DNA from: Methylobacterium indicum
GTDB taxonomy: Bacteria > Pseudomonadota > Alphaproteobacteria > Rhizobiales > Beijerinckiaceae
Direction of reading: 5' to 3'
Assembly (NCBI RefSeq): GCF_001043895.1
Contig: NZ_JTHF01000030.1
Coordinates: forward strand, 1-53,499
DNA: 53,499 nucleotides
The position numbers and the translations under genes are program-made. The notes beneath the pieces were generated by a model. That model searched no databases, was not told the origin of the DNA, and saw only the letters and a list, made by a program, of their open reading frames with translations. Shown one piece after another: positions 26,597-35,954 of this stretch; the first letter of the stretch is position 1, and every line of letters starts with the position of its first letter.

Positions 26597-28293
26597 ATTG
26601 ACGCTCCGCGGGGCTGCGCGCGCCCGCGGCGGTACCGCGCCGCAACGGCCAACGACAGGCACCCTAGAAGCATGCAGCCGAAAAGAACATCACCGAAACG
26701 TACGTATGGCGGACTTTCCCTAAGGTTCCTGGGGAGATGCCGGTCGAGCACCCCTTCCGCCCCGACGGTCAACATGCCGGTCACCCGGCCATACGGGTCC
26801 ACCACGGCGCTGACACCGGTGTTCGCCGCGCGCACCAGAGGAATACCTTCCTCGACCGCCCGCAGCCGCGCCTGGGCGAAGTGCTGGCGCGGCCCCGGCG
26901 TGTCGCCGAACCAGCCGTCGTTGGTGACGTTGAGGAGCAGTCCCGGACGCTCGCGGTGCGAGGCGACGGCCCCGGGGAAGATCGCCTCGTAGCAGATCGA
27001 GGGCGCCACGGGCGGCAGGCCCGGCACGGCGAGGGGGATGCGCTCCCGCGCCTCGCCCGGCGTGAACCCGCCCGGCACGGCGACGAACTGTTTCAGGCCG
27101 AGTGCCCGCAGGAGGCCGTCGATCGGATCCGGCAGGTACTCGCCGAAGGGCACGAGGTGGAGCTTGTCGTAGCGCCCGCCGACGATCCCGTCCTGCCCGA
27201 TCATCAGGATGGAGTTGTAGAAGCGCAGCCGCTCGCCGGGCAGCGGCTCGTCGGCCCGCGCGGCGCCGGTGACGAGCAGCGTGCCGGGCGGCAGCGCGCC
27301 GCCGATCCGGCGCAGGGCCTGGGGATCGCGCTGGATCAGGAACGGGAACGAGGATTCGGGCCAGATCAGGTGGGTGACGTCGCGCAGGCCCTGGCTGTCC
27401 GGCGCGGTGGCGCTGTCGCTCAAGCCCAGATAGCGCTCGAGGATGCCCTCGCGGTTGCGCGGGTTGAAGCGGGCATCCTGCGGGATGGCGGCCTGGACGA
27501 GGCGCAGGCGCACGCCGGGCACCTCCGGCATCGGACCGGCGGGCAGCCGCAGCGCCCCGCCGACGGCGAGGCCGGCGAGCATCAAGAGCGCGGCCGCGGG
27601 CGGCCCGAACCGCCGGGCCGGCCCGGCCGCATCGGCCAGGGTGGCCGGCGCCGCGCAGGCCAGCACCGCCAGCACGGTGAGCCCGTAGAGGCCGACGACC
27701 GAGGCGGCCTGCATCAGCCAGAGGTTCTGGCCGAGCGCCATGCCGAGGGTGTTCCAGGGAAACCCGGTGAACAGGTGCCCGCGCAGCCACTCGGCGCCGC
27801 TCACCCCGAAGGCCAGGGCGGCGATGCGGCCCGGCCCCGGCGACCACAGGAGGCGCGCCACGGCGAAGCCCGCGCCGTAGAACAGCCCGAGCGCCGCCGG
27901 CAGGCCGAGCACGCCCAGCGGCATCAGGTAGGCGAACTGATCGGCCTCGACCAGGAAGGCGGCGCCGAGCCACCACAGCCCGGCGGTGAGGTAGCCGAAG
28001 CCCCAGGCCCAGCCGATCAGACCGGCGGAGAGCGCGGTACCGGCCCGCCGGCCGAGGCGCGAGGACGCGGTGGCGGCCCCGTCGAGGAGCCAGACCGCCG
28101 GAACGAGCGCGAGGCAGAGCGCGGGCAGGAACCCGAAGGGCGGCATCGCCAGGGCGCCGCTCACCCCGGCGAGCCAGGCGAGGCCGAGCCGCACCCAGCC
28201 GGAGGTCAGGGCTACACGGTGGGCCAGGGCCGTGAGGCCGAGGGGCGTCGCCGGGACGGCGCGGGCCGTCCCGTGGGTGTCGGTGTGCTGCAT
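26593..28293 (-). CDS. lnt: Apolipoprotein N-acyltransferase
   Basis: A 566-residue inner-membrane enzyme that adds the third acyl chain to the N-terminal cysteine of lipoproteins. The start is the ATG complementary to 28291-28293 (MQHTDTHG); the frame continues upstream over corC only as a shadow. About six to eight hydrophobic segments cover residues 35-250. The nitrilase-like periplasmic domain follows with Glu313 (WPESSF), Lys377 (RYDKLHLVPFGEYLP) and Cys434 (SICYEAIFP), the catalytic triad. A last membrane segment is near 540. It is followed by the XRE gene with a 4-bp overlap and preceded by corC with a 52-bp gap. Confidence 0.95.
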   Translation of the reverse strand: MQHTDTHGTARAVPATPLGLTALAHRVALTSGWVRLGLAWLAGVSGALAMPPFGFLPALCLALVPAVWLLDGAATASSRLGRRAGTALSAGLIGWAWGFGYLTAGLWWLGAAFLVEADQFAYLMPLGVLGLPAALGLFYGAGFAVARLLWSPGPGRIAALAFGVSGAEWLRGHLFTGFPWNTLGMALGQNLWLMQAASVVGLYGLTVLAVLACAAPATLADAAGPARRFGPPAAALLMLAGLAVGGALRLPAGPMPEVPGVRLRLVQAAIPQDARFNPRNREGILERYLGLSDSATAPDSQGLRDVTHLIWPESSFPFLIQRDPQALRRIGGALPPGTLLVTGAARADEPLPGERLRFYNSILMIGQDGIVGGRYDKLHLVPFGEYLPDPIDGLLRALGLKQFVAVPGGFTPGEARERIPLAVPGLPPVAPSICYEAIFPGAVASHRERPGLLLNVTNDGWFGDTPGPRQHFAQARLRAVEEGIPLVRAANTGVSAVVDPYGRVTGMLTVGAEGVLDRHLPRNLRESPPYVRFGDVLFGCMLLGCLSLAVAARYRRGRAQPRGASM

Positions 28294-28345
28294 CGGCGGG
28301 CTCGCGGGGGCGCGCGCGGCGCCGCACGGGCGCCGCGGAAAACAA

Positions 28346-29386
28346 TCAGGCGGCGGAATCCGTCCGGATGCCGGCCTCGGCGCCGGGCGGCGGGAGGGCG
28401 AGCGGCGTCTCCGGCCCCTCGATCCGGGCGAGGCCGCGATGCATGCGCAGGCGCTTGATCCGCCGCGGGTCGGCGTCCAGCACCTCGACCTCGAAGTCGC
28501 CCGGCACGGCGATGACCTCGCCCCGTGCCGGGACACGGCCCGCGATGGTGACGATCAGGCCGCCGAGGGTGTCGACCTCCTCGGCCGCCTCGCCCACCGC
28601 CGCCACGAGGTCGAATCCGGTCGCCTCGGCGACGTCGTCGAGGCTGGCGCGGGCATCGGCGACGAAGATCTCGCTCTCGCCGTCGACCTTGAGCACCCGG
28701 TGGCCCTCGGCCACGTCGTGCTCGTCCTCGATGTCGCCGACCACGACCTCGATCAGGTCCTCGATCGAGATCAGGCCGTCGGTGCCGCCATACTCGTCGA
28801 TGACCAGCGCCATGTGGGTGCGGCTCGCCTGCATCCGGGCGAGCAGATCGATCGCCGGCATGGAGGGCGGCACGAACAGCACCGGGCGCAGGATGCGGGT
28901 GGTGGCCAGCGTCGCCGCGAGATCGACTCCGGCGAGGTCGGGCAGGCGGTCGCCCTCGGCTTCGGCCCGGCTCGCCATGTAGTCGACGAAGTCGCGGATG
29001 TGGACCATGCCGCGGGGGTCGTCCAGGCTCTCGCCGTAGACCGGCAGGCGGGAATGGCCGGCGGAGCGGAAGACCTTGAGCAGGGCGCCGAGCGCCGTGT
29101 CGATCGAGACCGCCACCACCTCGGACCGGGGGATCATCACGTCGTCGACCCGTACCCGGTGGAGGCTCAGCACGTTCTTGAGCATCGCCTGCTCGACCGG
29201 GGAGACGGCGTGGTCGCCGTTCTGCATCTCGGCGAGGGCGTCCGAGAGGCCGTCGCGCTGGGCGTCGCGCGTCTTCAGGTGGAAGATGCTGAGGAGGCGG
29301 TCATACCAGGGTTCGCGTCCCGGACTGTCGTCCTCCGGAATCGCCTGCGCGGTCGCGACGGCGCTGCGACTTCGATCGTTGCTCAT
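28346..29386 (-). CDS. corC: CorC/HlyC-type hemolysin family protein
   Basis: A 346-residue soluble protein. A pair of CBS domains covers about residues 75-215 (VRVDDVMIPRSEVVAVSIDT and THMALVIDEYGGTDGLISIE, which contains the conserved DEYGG box). The C-terminal CorC_HlyC transporter-associated domain starts near 235 (GESEIFVADARASLDDVAEA). There is no N-terminal DUF21 membrane part, so it is the short CorC/YbeX form, linked to magnesium/cobalt efflux and ribosome-related phenotypes. It sits in the conserved ybeY-corC-lnt order, 30 bp after the ybeY stop. Confidence 0.92.
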   Translation of the reverse strand: MSNDRSRSAVATAQAIPEDDSPGREPWYDRLLSIFHLKTRDAQRDGLSDALAEMQNGDHAVSPVEQAMLKNVLSLHRVRVDDVMIPRSEVVAVSIDTALGALLKVFRSAGHSRLPVYGESLDDPRGMVHIRDFVDYMASRAEAEGDRLPDLAGVDLAATLATTRILRPVLFVPPSMPAIDLLARMQASRTHMALVIDEYGGTDGLISIEDLIEVVVGDIEDEHDVAEGHRVLKVDGESEIFVADARASLDDVAEATGFDLVAAVGEAAEEVDTLGGLIVTIAGRVPARGEVIAVPGDFEVEVLDADPRRIKRLRMHRGLARIEGPETPLALPPPGAEAGIRTDSAA

Positions 29387-29416
29387 GTCTCTCGCGTCTG
29401 GGATGGGAGCGGCGGC

Positions 29417-29929
29417 TCACTCGGCCGCATCGCCGTACGGGTCCGGCACGCCGAGGCGCCGCAGGGCCTCGACCTCCAACGCCTCCATGGCGTCGGCCTC
29501 GGCATCGCCGAGCTCGTGGTCGTGACCGAGGAGATGCAGCGTGCCATGAACCACGAGATGGGCGAGGTGGTGGCCGAGGGGCTTGGACTGCTCCCCACTC
29601 TCGCGCAGCATTGTGTCATACGCAAGAACCACGTCGCCGAGGAGGCGAGGTCCGCCGCCATGGGGCTGCTCGTTGGGGAAGGACAGCACGTTGGTCGGCT
29701 TGTCCTTGCCCCGCCAGGCACGGTTCAGCTCCTGCACCGCGGGGTCGTCGGTCAGGACGACGCTGATCTCGATCGGCCCACCGGGCGGCACGACGGCGAG
29801 CGCCGCCTCGACGGCGCGGGCGATAAAGGCCTCGAGGTCGGGTGCGACGCCCTCCCAGCGCTCGTCCTCGACCGAGACGTCGATCTCGTTGTCGTTCTCC
29901 TGCATGTCCTGCTCGGCTCGCGCGCTCAC
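29417..29929 (-). CDS. ybeY: rRNA maturation endonuclease YbeY
   Basis: A 170-residue metal-dependent endonuclease for 16S rRNA 3' end processing and ribosome quality control. The zinc motif HGTLHLLGHDH (residues about 128-138) is complete, and VLSFPNEQP upstream is the usual conserved strand. The GTG start (complement of 29927-29929) overlaps the phoH stop by 4 bp. An in-frame ATG complementary to 29903-29905 (MQENDN) is an alternative, but the overlap favours the former. YbeY and PhoH are neighbours in many bacteria. Confidence 0.95.
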   Translation of the reverse strand: MSARAEQDMQENDNEIDVSVEDERWEGVAPDLEAFIARAVEAALAVVPPGGPIEISVVLTDDPAVQELNRAWRGKDKPTNVLSFPNEQPHGGGPRLLGDVVLAYDTMLRESGEQSKPLGHHLAHLVVHGTLHLLGHDHELGDAEADAMEALEVEALRRLGVPDPYGDAAE

Positions 29930-31065
29930 GGCAGCGGCCCCCGCCGCGAGGGCAGCGGGCGCTGCGGCGCCTCCGGATTCTCCCGGGCATCGGCCTCGTA
30001 GGCCGTGACGATCCGGCGCACGAGGTCGTGGCGCACCACGTCGACGTCGCGGAAGGTGACGCGGCCGACGCCCTCGACGCCGTCGAGAATCCGCACCGCC
30101 TCGACGAGGCCAGATTTCTGGCCCGGCGGCAGGTCGATCTGGCTCGGATCGCCGGTGACGATCATCCGGGAATTCTCGCCGAGCCGGGTCAGGAACATCT
30201 TCATCTGCATCGAGGTGGTGTTCTGCGCCTCGTCGAGGAGCACCACCGCGTTGGTGAGCGTGCGCCCGCGCATGAAGGCGAGCGGCGCGATCTCGATCAT
30301 GCCGGTCTGGAGGCCGCGATCGACGTGGCGCGCCTCCATGAAGTCGTAGAGCGCGTCGTAGATCGGGCGGAGATACGGATCGACCTTCTCGCGCATGTCG
30401 CCGGGCAGGAAGCCCAGCCGCTCGCCGGCCTCGACCGCGGGGCGCGACAGGATCAGCCGCTCGGCATGGCCCTGCTCCAGCAGCGAGACGGCGTAGCCGA
30501 CGGCGAGCCAGGTCTTGCCGGTGCCGGCAGGCCCTTCCGCGAAGACCAGCTCGTGGGCGCGCAGCGCCTTGATGTAGGCGTCCTGCGCCGCGTTGCGGGC
30601 CCGCACGCCGCCCCGTCGCCGCGTGGCGATCTGGTCGAAGGACGGGCGCTCGCCGTTGGCCGGCGCCTCGGCGGGCGAGAAGAGGTTGCCCTGGAGCGAG
30701 GATTCCTGGATCACCCCGTCGACGTCGCCCAGCGTCAGCGGCACCCCGCCGCCGTCGCGGACGCGGGCATAGAGCAGTTCGAGCACCCGGCGCGCCCGCT
30801 CGGTCGAGTCCGGCGGGCCTTTGACCACGACGTGGTTGCCGAGCGCGGTGGCCACCACGCCGAGGCGCCGCTCCAGATGGGCGACGTTCTGGTCGTACTG
30901 GCCGAAGACCAGGCTCGCCAGGCGGTTGTCGTCGAAGGTGAGGGCGATCTCCGCCGCCTCGCTCAGGCCTGCCACCGCCCGCGGGGGAATCTCGCGCTCG
31001 CGCGCGGGCTCACGCCCTCTCGGACCGCGCCCGCCCTCTCCCATCGCCATCCTGTCGTTCCTCAC
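29926..31065 (-). CDS. PhoH family ATPase
   Basis: A 379-residue protein. An N-terminal KH-like RNA-binding segment ([20 protein letters not shown], about residues 65-85) precedes the P-loop ATPase domain, which has Walker A GPAGTGKT (about 178) and Walker [10 protein letters not shown] (about 263). This is the PhoH/YbeZ form thought to work with YbeY on RNA. The start is the GTG overlapping the miaB stop by 4 bp (31062-31065); ATG codons a few residues in (MAMGEGG) could also serve. Cytoplasmic. The phosphate-starvation name should not be taken as function here. Confidence 0.93.
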   Translation of the reverse strand: MRNDRMAMGEGGRGPRGREPAREREIPPRAVAGLSEAAEIALTFDDNRLASLVFGQYDQNVAHLERRLGVVATALGNHVVVKGPPDSTERARRVLELLYARVRDGGGVPLTLGDVDGVIQESSLQGNLFSPAEAPANGERPSFDQIATRRRGGVRARNAAQDAYIKALRAHELVFAEGPAGTGKTWLAVGYAVSLLEQGHAERLILSRPAVEAGERLGFLPGDMREKVDPYLRPIYDALYDFMEARHVDRGLQTGMIEIAPLAFMRGRTLTNAVVLLDEAQNTTSMQMKMFLTRLGENSRMIVTGDPSQIDLPPGQKSGLVEAVRILDGVEGVGRVTFRDVDVVRHDLVRRIVTAYEADARENPEAPQRPLPSRRGPLP

Positions 31066-32432
31066 GCGGCGGCCGTCGTCGCGGCCGCATTGGCCGTTCC
31101 GGCCGGGGTCGCGGTCAACGCCTCGCCGAACAGGCTGTTCGAGCCGGCCCGGGTGATTCGCACCGGAATTTCCGTGCCGATCGCCGCCACGTCGCCCTCG
31201 ATCTGCACCGCCTGGAGATAGGGCGACTTGCCGGCGACCTGGCCCGGATGCCGACCGGGTTTCTCGAGCAGCACCGGCACGATCTTGCCCACGGTCGCGT
31301 GGTTGAAGTCCTGGCGCTGGCGTTCCAGCAGGGCCTGCAGCTCGGCCAGCCGCTCGCTCTTCACCGCCTCCGGCACCGCGTCGTCGCTCTCCGCCGCCGG
31401 CGTGCCGGGGCGCGGGCTGTACTTGAACGAGAAGGCGCTGGCGAAGCCGATATCGGCGATGAGCCGCATCGTCTCGGCATGATCGGCATCCGTCTCTCCG
31501 GGGAAGCCGACGATGAAGTCGGAGGAGAGCGCGATGTCGGGCCGGGCCGCCCGCACCCGGTCGATCAGCCGGCGATAGGTGTCGGCGTCGTGCTTGCGGT
31601 TCATCGCCGCGAGGATCCGGTCGGAGCCCGACTGCACCGGCAGGTGCAGGTAGGGCATCACGGCCGGCAGGTCGCGATGGGCCGCGATCAGCGCCTCGTC
31701 CATGTCGCGCGGATGGCTGGTGGTGTAGCGCAGCCGCAGGATACCGGGGATCGCGGCGACGCGGTGGAGCAGTTCCCCGAGGGTCCAGTCGCGCCCGTCG
31801 GGTCCGGGCCCGTGGAAGGCGTTGACGTTCTGGCCGATCAGCGTCAGCTCGCGGGCGCCCGAAGCGGCCAGCCGCTCGGCCTCCGCCACGATTTTTTCGA
31901 CCGCGCGCGAGACCTCGGCCCCGCGGGTATAGGGCACGACGCAGAAGGCGCAGAACTTGTCGCAGCCCTCCTGCACCGTGAGGAAGGCCGAGACGCCCGG
32001 GGTGCGCCGCGCCGGCAGGTGGTCGAACTTGTCCTCGACCGGGAATTCGGTGTCGACGACGCGGCCTTGCCTGGAGGCGGCGAGCAGCTGCGGCAGGCGG
32101 TGATAGCTCTGGGGGCCCACCACCACGTCGACGCCCGGCGCGCGGTTCAGGATCTCGCGACCCTCGGCCTGCGCGACGCAGCCCGCCACCACCACCGTGG
32201 TGTCCTGGCCGGCCTCCGCCCGCTCGCCCTTCAGCACCCGCAGGCGGCCGAGCTCGGAATAGACCTTCTCCGCCGCCTTCTCGCGGATGTGGCAGGTATT
32301 GAGGACGACGACGTCGGCCTCCTCGACGGCGCCGGTCTCGACGAAGCCCTCGCGGCCGAGCAGGTCGACCATCCGCGAGGCGTCGTAGACGTTCATCTGG
32401 CAGCCGTAGGATTTGACGAACGCTTTCTTCAA
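31062..32432 (-). CDS. miaB: tRNA-2-methylthio-N6-dimethylallyladenosine synthase
   Basis: A 456-residue radical-SAM methylthiotransferase that modifies A37 of tRNAs reading UNN codons. The domains are complete: an N-terminal UPF0004 domain with Cys11, Cys47 and Cys85 for the auxiliary cluster, the radical-SAM motif CDKFCAFC (Cys157, 161, 164), and a C-terminal TRAM domain. No ATG or GTG in frame lies between the domain start and an upstream non-coding stretch, so TTG (complement of 32430-32432, [11 protein letters not shown]) is the best start; the ribosome site before it is weak. It is followed by phoH with a 4-bp overlap, and by position belongs to the long minus-strand operon. Confidence 0.93.
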   Translation of the reverse strand: MKKAFVKSYGCQMNVYDASRMVDLLGREGFVETGAVEEADVVVLNTCHIREKAAEKVYSELGRLRVLKGERAEAGQDTTVVVAGCVAQAEGREILNRAPGVDVVVGPQSYHRLPQLLAASRQGRVVDTEFPVEDKFDHLPARRTPGVSAFLTVQEGCDKFCAFCVVPYTRGAEVSRAVEKIVAEAERLAASGARELTLIGQNVNAFHGPGPDGRDWTLGELLHRVAAIPGILRLRYTTSHPRDMDEALIAAHRDLPAVMPYLHLPVQSGSDRILAAMNRKHDADTYRRLIDRVRAARPDIALSSDFIVGFPGETDADHAETMRLIADIGFASAFSFKYSPRPGTPAAESDDAVPEAVKSERLAELQALLERQRQDFNHATVGKIVPVLLEKPGRHPGQVAGKSPYLQAVQIEGDVAAIGTEIPVRITRAGSNSLFGEALTATPAGTANAAATTAAA

Positions 32433-32509
32433 CGAACCGGCCCTGCCAGGAAATGAATGGGGGGATGATCGGACGCGACGGCAGCCCGGCTCGGGCTGGT
32501 CCCCGTCAT

Positions 32510-33430
32510 TTAAGCCGTCGCGGCCGGAATGAGAATAGGCGGGGCGGCCGCAGCGGCCGGGGCATCGGCGCGCGGCGTCCCGGGTGCAGACCCGCCAGAT
32601 GCAGACTCGCCAGATGCAGGTTCTGGCGTCGGCACCGGCGGGCGGCCGGTCACCGCCTCCTGGAGGGCGCGGCGCACCGAGGCCTCGGCGAGCGCCGTCG
32701 CCGCCTTGCGGTCGGTCCCGGCCGCGAAGGCCACCGGCTCGCCCCAGGTCACCCGGACGTCGATCGGCCCGCGCTCGAAGAACAGCTTGACGCTGGGACC
32801 GAGCTCCATGTCGCCGTACCAGGCGATGTCCGGCCGCTCGGCCCGGGTCAGCGGCAGGCCGTGGCGGCGCGTATAGGCGATGCAGAGCGGCTGGAGCCGC
32901 ACCCGGTCGAGCCCGCCCTCGGTGATCGCCGCCCGCGCCGCGCCGACGAGCGAGGTGCGGAACGGCAGGAGCCGGGTGCCGTCGCCGGTGGTGCCTTCGG
33001 CAAAGAGCACGATCAGGTCGCCCGCGCGCAGGCGCCGGCTCATCTCGGTGTTGACTACCGCGGTGTGGAGCTTGCGGGCCCGGTCGATGAACACGGTGCG
33101 CTGGAGGCGCGCGAGCGTGCCGATCACCGGCCAGCCGGCGATCTCGGATTTCGCCACGAAGGAGAGTGGCCGCACCGCTCCCAGCACCGGGATGTCGAGC
33201 CAGGAGATGTGGTTGGCGATGACGAGCGCCGCCTCGCCCGGCGCCGGCGGCGTGCCGGTCACGGTCAGCCGCACCTGAAACAGATGCAGGAAGGCCCGGT
33301 GCAACCAGACGGGCGCCCGGCCCGCATGGGCGCCGCGGCCGAACTTGAGCGCCAGCCAGTGCGGCCCGGCGAGGAGCGCGAAGACGAGGGCGTAGGCGAG
33401 GAGCCGCAGGCCGGCGACGAGGTACGTCAT
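32510..33430 (-). CDS. plsC: 1-acyl-sn-glycerol-3-phosphate acyltransferase
   Basis: A 306-residue membrane-associated acyltransferase making phosphatidic acid. The start at the ATG complementary to 33428-33430 places a hydrophobic helix at residues 4-25. The acyltransferase boxes are NHISWLD (His74, Asp79), FIDR near 115 and FAEGTT (Glu145). The C-terminus carries an unusual Pro/Ala/Ser-rich tail of about 45 residues ([16 protein letters not shown]) encoded by short near-repeats (gccagatgcag), which looks like slippage-grown linker sequence. It lies between rimI and miaB, 77 bp before the latter. Confidence 0.93.
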   Translation of the reverse strand: MTYLVAGLRLLAYALVFALLAGPHWLALKFGRGAHAGRAPVWLHRAFLHLFQVRLTVTGTPPAPGEAALVIANHISWLDIPVLGAVRPLSFVAKSEIAGWPVIGTLARLQRTVFIDRARKLHTAVVNTEMSRRLRAGDLIVLFAEGTTGDGTRLLPFRTSLVGAARAAITEGGLDRVRLQPLCIAYTRRHGLPLTRAERPDIAWYGDMELGPSVKLFFERGPIDVRVTWGEPVAFAAGTDRKAATALAEASVRRALQEAVTGRPPVPTPEPASGESASGGSAPGTPRADAPAAAAAPPILIPAATA

Positions 33431-33601
33431 GGTTCGGGCGGCGCGGGGCTCGGCTCGGGGAGGTTTTTTCGGGCGCCGCGCGGTTCGGCCCGTGCGTCGT
33501 CTGCCGCATACCAAGTCCGGCCGGGGGCGTCCACCGCCCGAGGCGTCTCGTCGCCCAAGGCGGTCCGGAGAAACTTCGGATCAAGAATAGAGCGCGGTTC
33601 C

Positions 33602-33778
33602 CCCCTCTCCCGTGTGGGAGAGGGCCGGGCGATCAAAGATCGCGCGTGAGGGTGACACGGTTCAGTGTGAAACGCTGAGCGTGGTGACGGTAGCGGGACA
33701 GTCACAGCTTTATACGGAAGCGTGTCACCCTCGCGCGATCTTCGATCGCCCCTACCCCTCTCCCACACGGGAGAGGGG
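33602..33778. repeat. Large inverted-repeat element (REPIN/MITE-like)
   Basis: Two arms of about 57 bp, at 33602-33659 and 33721-33778, are near-perfect inverted copies around a 61-bp centre. Each arm holds its own small palindromes (ctctccc-gtgt-gggagag and gcgatc-aaa-gatcgc). The layout is that of two REP elements in opposite orientation (a REPIN), or of a small non-autonomous element. It fills most of the 404-bp gap between rimI and plsC; nothing else is seen there apart from the presumed promoter of plsC-miaB. Confidence 0.8.
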
Positions 33779-33834
33779 ATCCCGCGCTTGATCTTAAAAG
33801 GTTCCCCCGAACAGCCCTGCCTTTCCCGCCGCCC

Positions 33835-34317
33835 CTATCCCAACGCCGCCTGCATCATGATCGCGTTGGCGCGCCCGCCGTCGGGCCGGGCATAGTAGCT
33901 CGCCCGGCGGCCGGTCTCGGCGAAGCCGAGGCGGCGGTAGAGGGCGAGCGCCGGGACGTTGCCGTCGTCGACCTCCAGGTGGACCCGGCGCACGCCCAGA
34001 TCCTCCAGGGCGACGAGGTGGGCGCGCAGGAGCTGGCGGCTGAGGCCCGCACCGCGGGAGGCCGGGCCGAGGACGACGGTCAGGATCTCGGCCTCGTCGA
34101 GGACCTGGCGCGAGAGCACGAAGCCGCCGATCACCGTGCCGAGCATCAGCGCGTGAGCGACGTGGCCGCGCTCGCACAGCATGCGCTCGAACTCGTCCGC
34201 CTCCCAGGGCCGCGCGAAGGCGGTGGCGTGGAGCGCCGCCAGCTCCCCGGCCCGGTCGGCCGAAGTCAGGGGCGCGACATGGGCGGTCGGGGGGGAGCGG
34301 AACGGCATCCACTTCAT
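33835..34317 (-). CDS. rimI: Ribosomal-protein-alanine N-acetyltransferase (RimI-like)
   Basis: A 160-residue GNAT enzyme. The N-terminal helix pair HATAFARPWEADEFERML is followed by motif A (ILTVVLGPASRGAGLSRQLL, acetyl-CoA loop RGAGLS) and motif B (NVPALALYRRLGFAETGRRA). That pattern is the RimI type, which acetylates the N-terminus of ribosomal protein S18 and often other proteins. The start is the ATG complementary to 34315-34317 with a GGAG nine bases before it; a longer frame upstream is a shadow of tsaB. It is 14 bp behind tsaB, the usual pairing. Confidence 0.9.
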   Translation of the reverse strand: MKWMPFRSPPTAHVAPLTSADRAGELAALHATAFARPWEADEFERMLCERGHVAHALMLGTVIGGFVLSRQVLDEAEILTVVLGPASRGAGLSRQLLRAHLVALEDLGVRRVHLEVDDGNVPALALYRRLGFAETGRRASYYARPDGGRANAIMMQAALG

Positions 34318-34331
34318 CGGGGGGAACTCCG

Positions 34332-35030
34332 TCAGCGGCGGGGAAGCCGCATGTGGTCCTGCGGCTGGGCGTCCGGCCCCCGCAGGTAGAGGGGCCGGGC
34401 GAGGGCGTGGGCGGGATCGGCGACGAGGCCCAGCGACGCCACCCAGGCGATCTGCGGGGCGGTATGGCCCTCGGGCACGACGGCACGCAGGCCCTGGGCG
34501 GCGGCCGCCGCCGCCAGCGCCGGGCCGGCGGAGCCGGCGAGGGCCGCGGGACCCGGGCCGAGAAGGCGAAGGGCCTCGGGCAGGGGCAGCAGGCTCGGTG
34601 GCACCGCGATGCCGCCATCCTGGCTCAGCGCCTGGAAATAGACGTGGCCGTGGCGCGCATCGACCGCCGCGGCGAGCAGGTAGCCCCGGCCGAGGTAATC
34701 CTCGTCGGCCGCGAGCAGCGGCGCCAGCAGGGCCGACAGGGTGGTGACGCCGACGACCGGGATGCCGCAGGCGAGCCCGACCGCGCGCGCCGCCGAAAGG
34801 CCGACGCGCAGGCCGGTATAGGAGCCCGGGCCGACCGTGACGGCGACCCGGTCCAGGCTCTCGAACCCGCCCTCGACCCGGGCCGTCACCCGCTCGACGA
34901 GGGGCAGCAGCGCCTCGGCGTGGCCGCGCGACAGGTCCATGCTCTCCTGGGCCAGGGGCTCGGGAGCGTCGTCCGCCATGATGCAGGCGGCGCAGCGCTC
35001 GAGCGCGGTATCGATCGCCAGGATGCGCAC
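34332..35030 (-). CDS. tsaB: tRNA threonylcarbamoyladenosine biosynthesis protein TsaB
   Basis: A 232-residue ASKHA-fold protein, partner of TsaD in making t6A37 on tRNAs. The start is GTG (complement of 35028-35030), giving MRILAIDTALERCAAC, the phosphate-1 loop region; LSRGHAEALLPLVER and VGPGSYTGLRVGLSAARAVG follow, both hallmark motifs. Length is normal. It opens the tsaB-rimI pair and is separated from the upstream nfu gene by a strong hairpin. Confidence 0.95.
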   Translation of the reverse strand: MRILAIDTALERCAACIMADDAPEPLAQESMDLSRGHAEALLPLVERVTARVEGGFESLDRVAVTVGPGSYTGLRVGLSAARAVGLACGIPVVGVTTLSALLAPLLAADEDYLGRGYLLAAAVDARHGHVYFQALSQDGGIAVPPSLLPLPEALRLLGPGPAALAGSAGPALAAAAAAQGLRAVVPEGHTAPQIAWVASLGLVADPAHALARPLYLRGPDAQPQDHMRLPRR

Positions 35031-35156
35031 GTCTCTTCAGGCTCCGCCCTCGTTCGCGCCCGCGGGTCCGTCGCCGCGGCCTGCATGCCGCCGGCCGGGC
35101 CGGTTCTCGGCCCACCGCTTCAGTCCCAGCGTGGCACGGACAGGTTAACACAAGAA

Positions 35157-35187
35157 GGACCGCCCCGCTCGACGAGCGGGGCGGTCC
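35157..35187 (-). terminator. Terminator after nfu
   Basis: A perfect 14-bp stem (ggaccgccccgctc/gagcggggcggtcc) with a 3-base loop, followed on the minus strand by a T-rich run (ttcttgtgtt). It lies between the nfu stop and the tsaB start and should end the nfu message. Confidence 0.8.
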
Positions 35188-35262
35188 GGTCCGATCCAGC
35201 CTTTAGAGCATCCGCCGCGCCCGAGGAAACCGCCCGGGCGGCGGAAAGCGTCGCCGGGACGG

Positions 35263-35829
35263 TCAGGAGACCGCCTGGACCTCGCGCACGTCGGGCAGGA
35301 AGTGGCGGAAGAGGTTCTGCACGCCCTGGCGCAGGGTGGCGGTGGAGGACGGGCAGCCCGAGCAGGCGCCCTTCATCTCCAGGTAGACCACGCCATCGCG
35401 AAAGCCCCGGAAGGTGATGTCGCCGCCATCGCCCGCCACCGCCGGGCGCACCCGGGTCTCGAGCAGGTCCTTGATGGTGACGACCGTGTCGGCATCGGCC
35501 TCGTCGTAGAACTCTTCCGCCGCCTCCTCGGGGGCGTGGCCGGCCTCCATGACCGGGGCCCCGGACATGAAGTGCTCCATGATGGCGCCGAGCACCGCGG
35601 GCTTGACCTGCGGCCAGCCCGGCTCGCCCTCGGCCTTGGTCACCGAGATGAAGTCGTGGCCGAGATAGACGCCGGAGACGCCCTCGACGCCGAACAGCGC
35701 GCGGGCGAGCGGCGAGCGCGCGGCGGCCCCCTCGTCCCGGGCCTCGAAGGTGCCGTCGGCCAGGACGACCTTGCCGGGGAGGAACTTCAGGGTGGCGGGG
35801 TTCGGCGTCGCTTCGGTCTGGATGAACAT
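35263..35829 (-). CDS. NifU family iron-sulfur carrier (Nfu)
   Basis: A 188-residue protein. The Nfu N-terminal domain covers residues 1-88 (MFIQTEATPNPATLKFLPGK). The C-terminal NifU domain starts near 115 and carries the cluster-binding CSGC (Cys156, Cys159). It delivers [4Fe-4S] clusters to target enzymes such as MiaB, encoded further down this strand. The start is the ATG complementary to 35827-35829; an in-frame extension upstream is unconvincing. It precedes tsaB-rimI as in many Rhizobiales, but is separated from them by a terminator. Confidence 0.95.
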   Translation of the reverse strand: MFIQTEATPNPATLKFLPGKVVLADGTFEARDEGAAARSPLARALFGVEGVSGVYLGHDFISVTKAEGEPGWPQVKPAVLGAIMEHFMSGAPVMEAGHAPEEAAEEFYDEADADTVVTIKDLLETRVRPAVAGDGGDITFRGFRDGVVYLEMKGACSGCPSSTATLRQGVQNLFRHFLPDVREVQAVS

Positions 35830-35954
35830 CGGTGATCCTCGAAAGGTTCTCTGCGCCGGTTCAAGGCCGGCCGGGAACGGCGCGGGGCGATCGAGCGCTC
35901 CCCCGCCTGCCGGCAGATGTGGACCCGAACGCGCCAAAGCTCAATGGAGGGGCG

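Noticed and set aside
28346..29386. Hemolysin
   Set aside because: The family name is historical; CBS plus CorC_HlyC domains in a ybeY-corC-lnt context indicate a housekeeping ion- or ribosome-related protein.
32433..33584. Upstream extension of the miaB frame over plsC
   Set aside because: The extension is antisense-free but out of frame with plsC on the same strand and has no domain; miaB length and motifs fit a TTG start at 32432.
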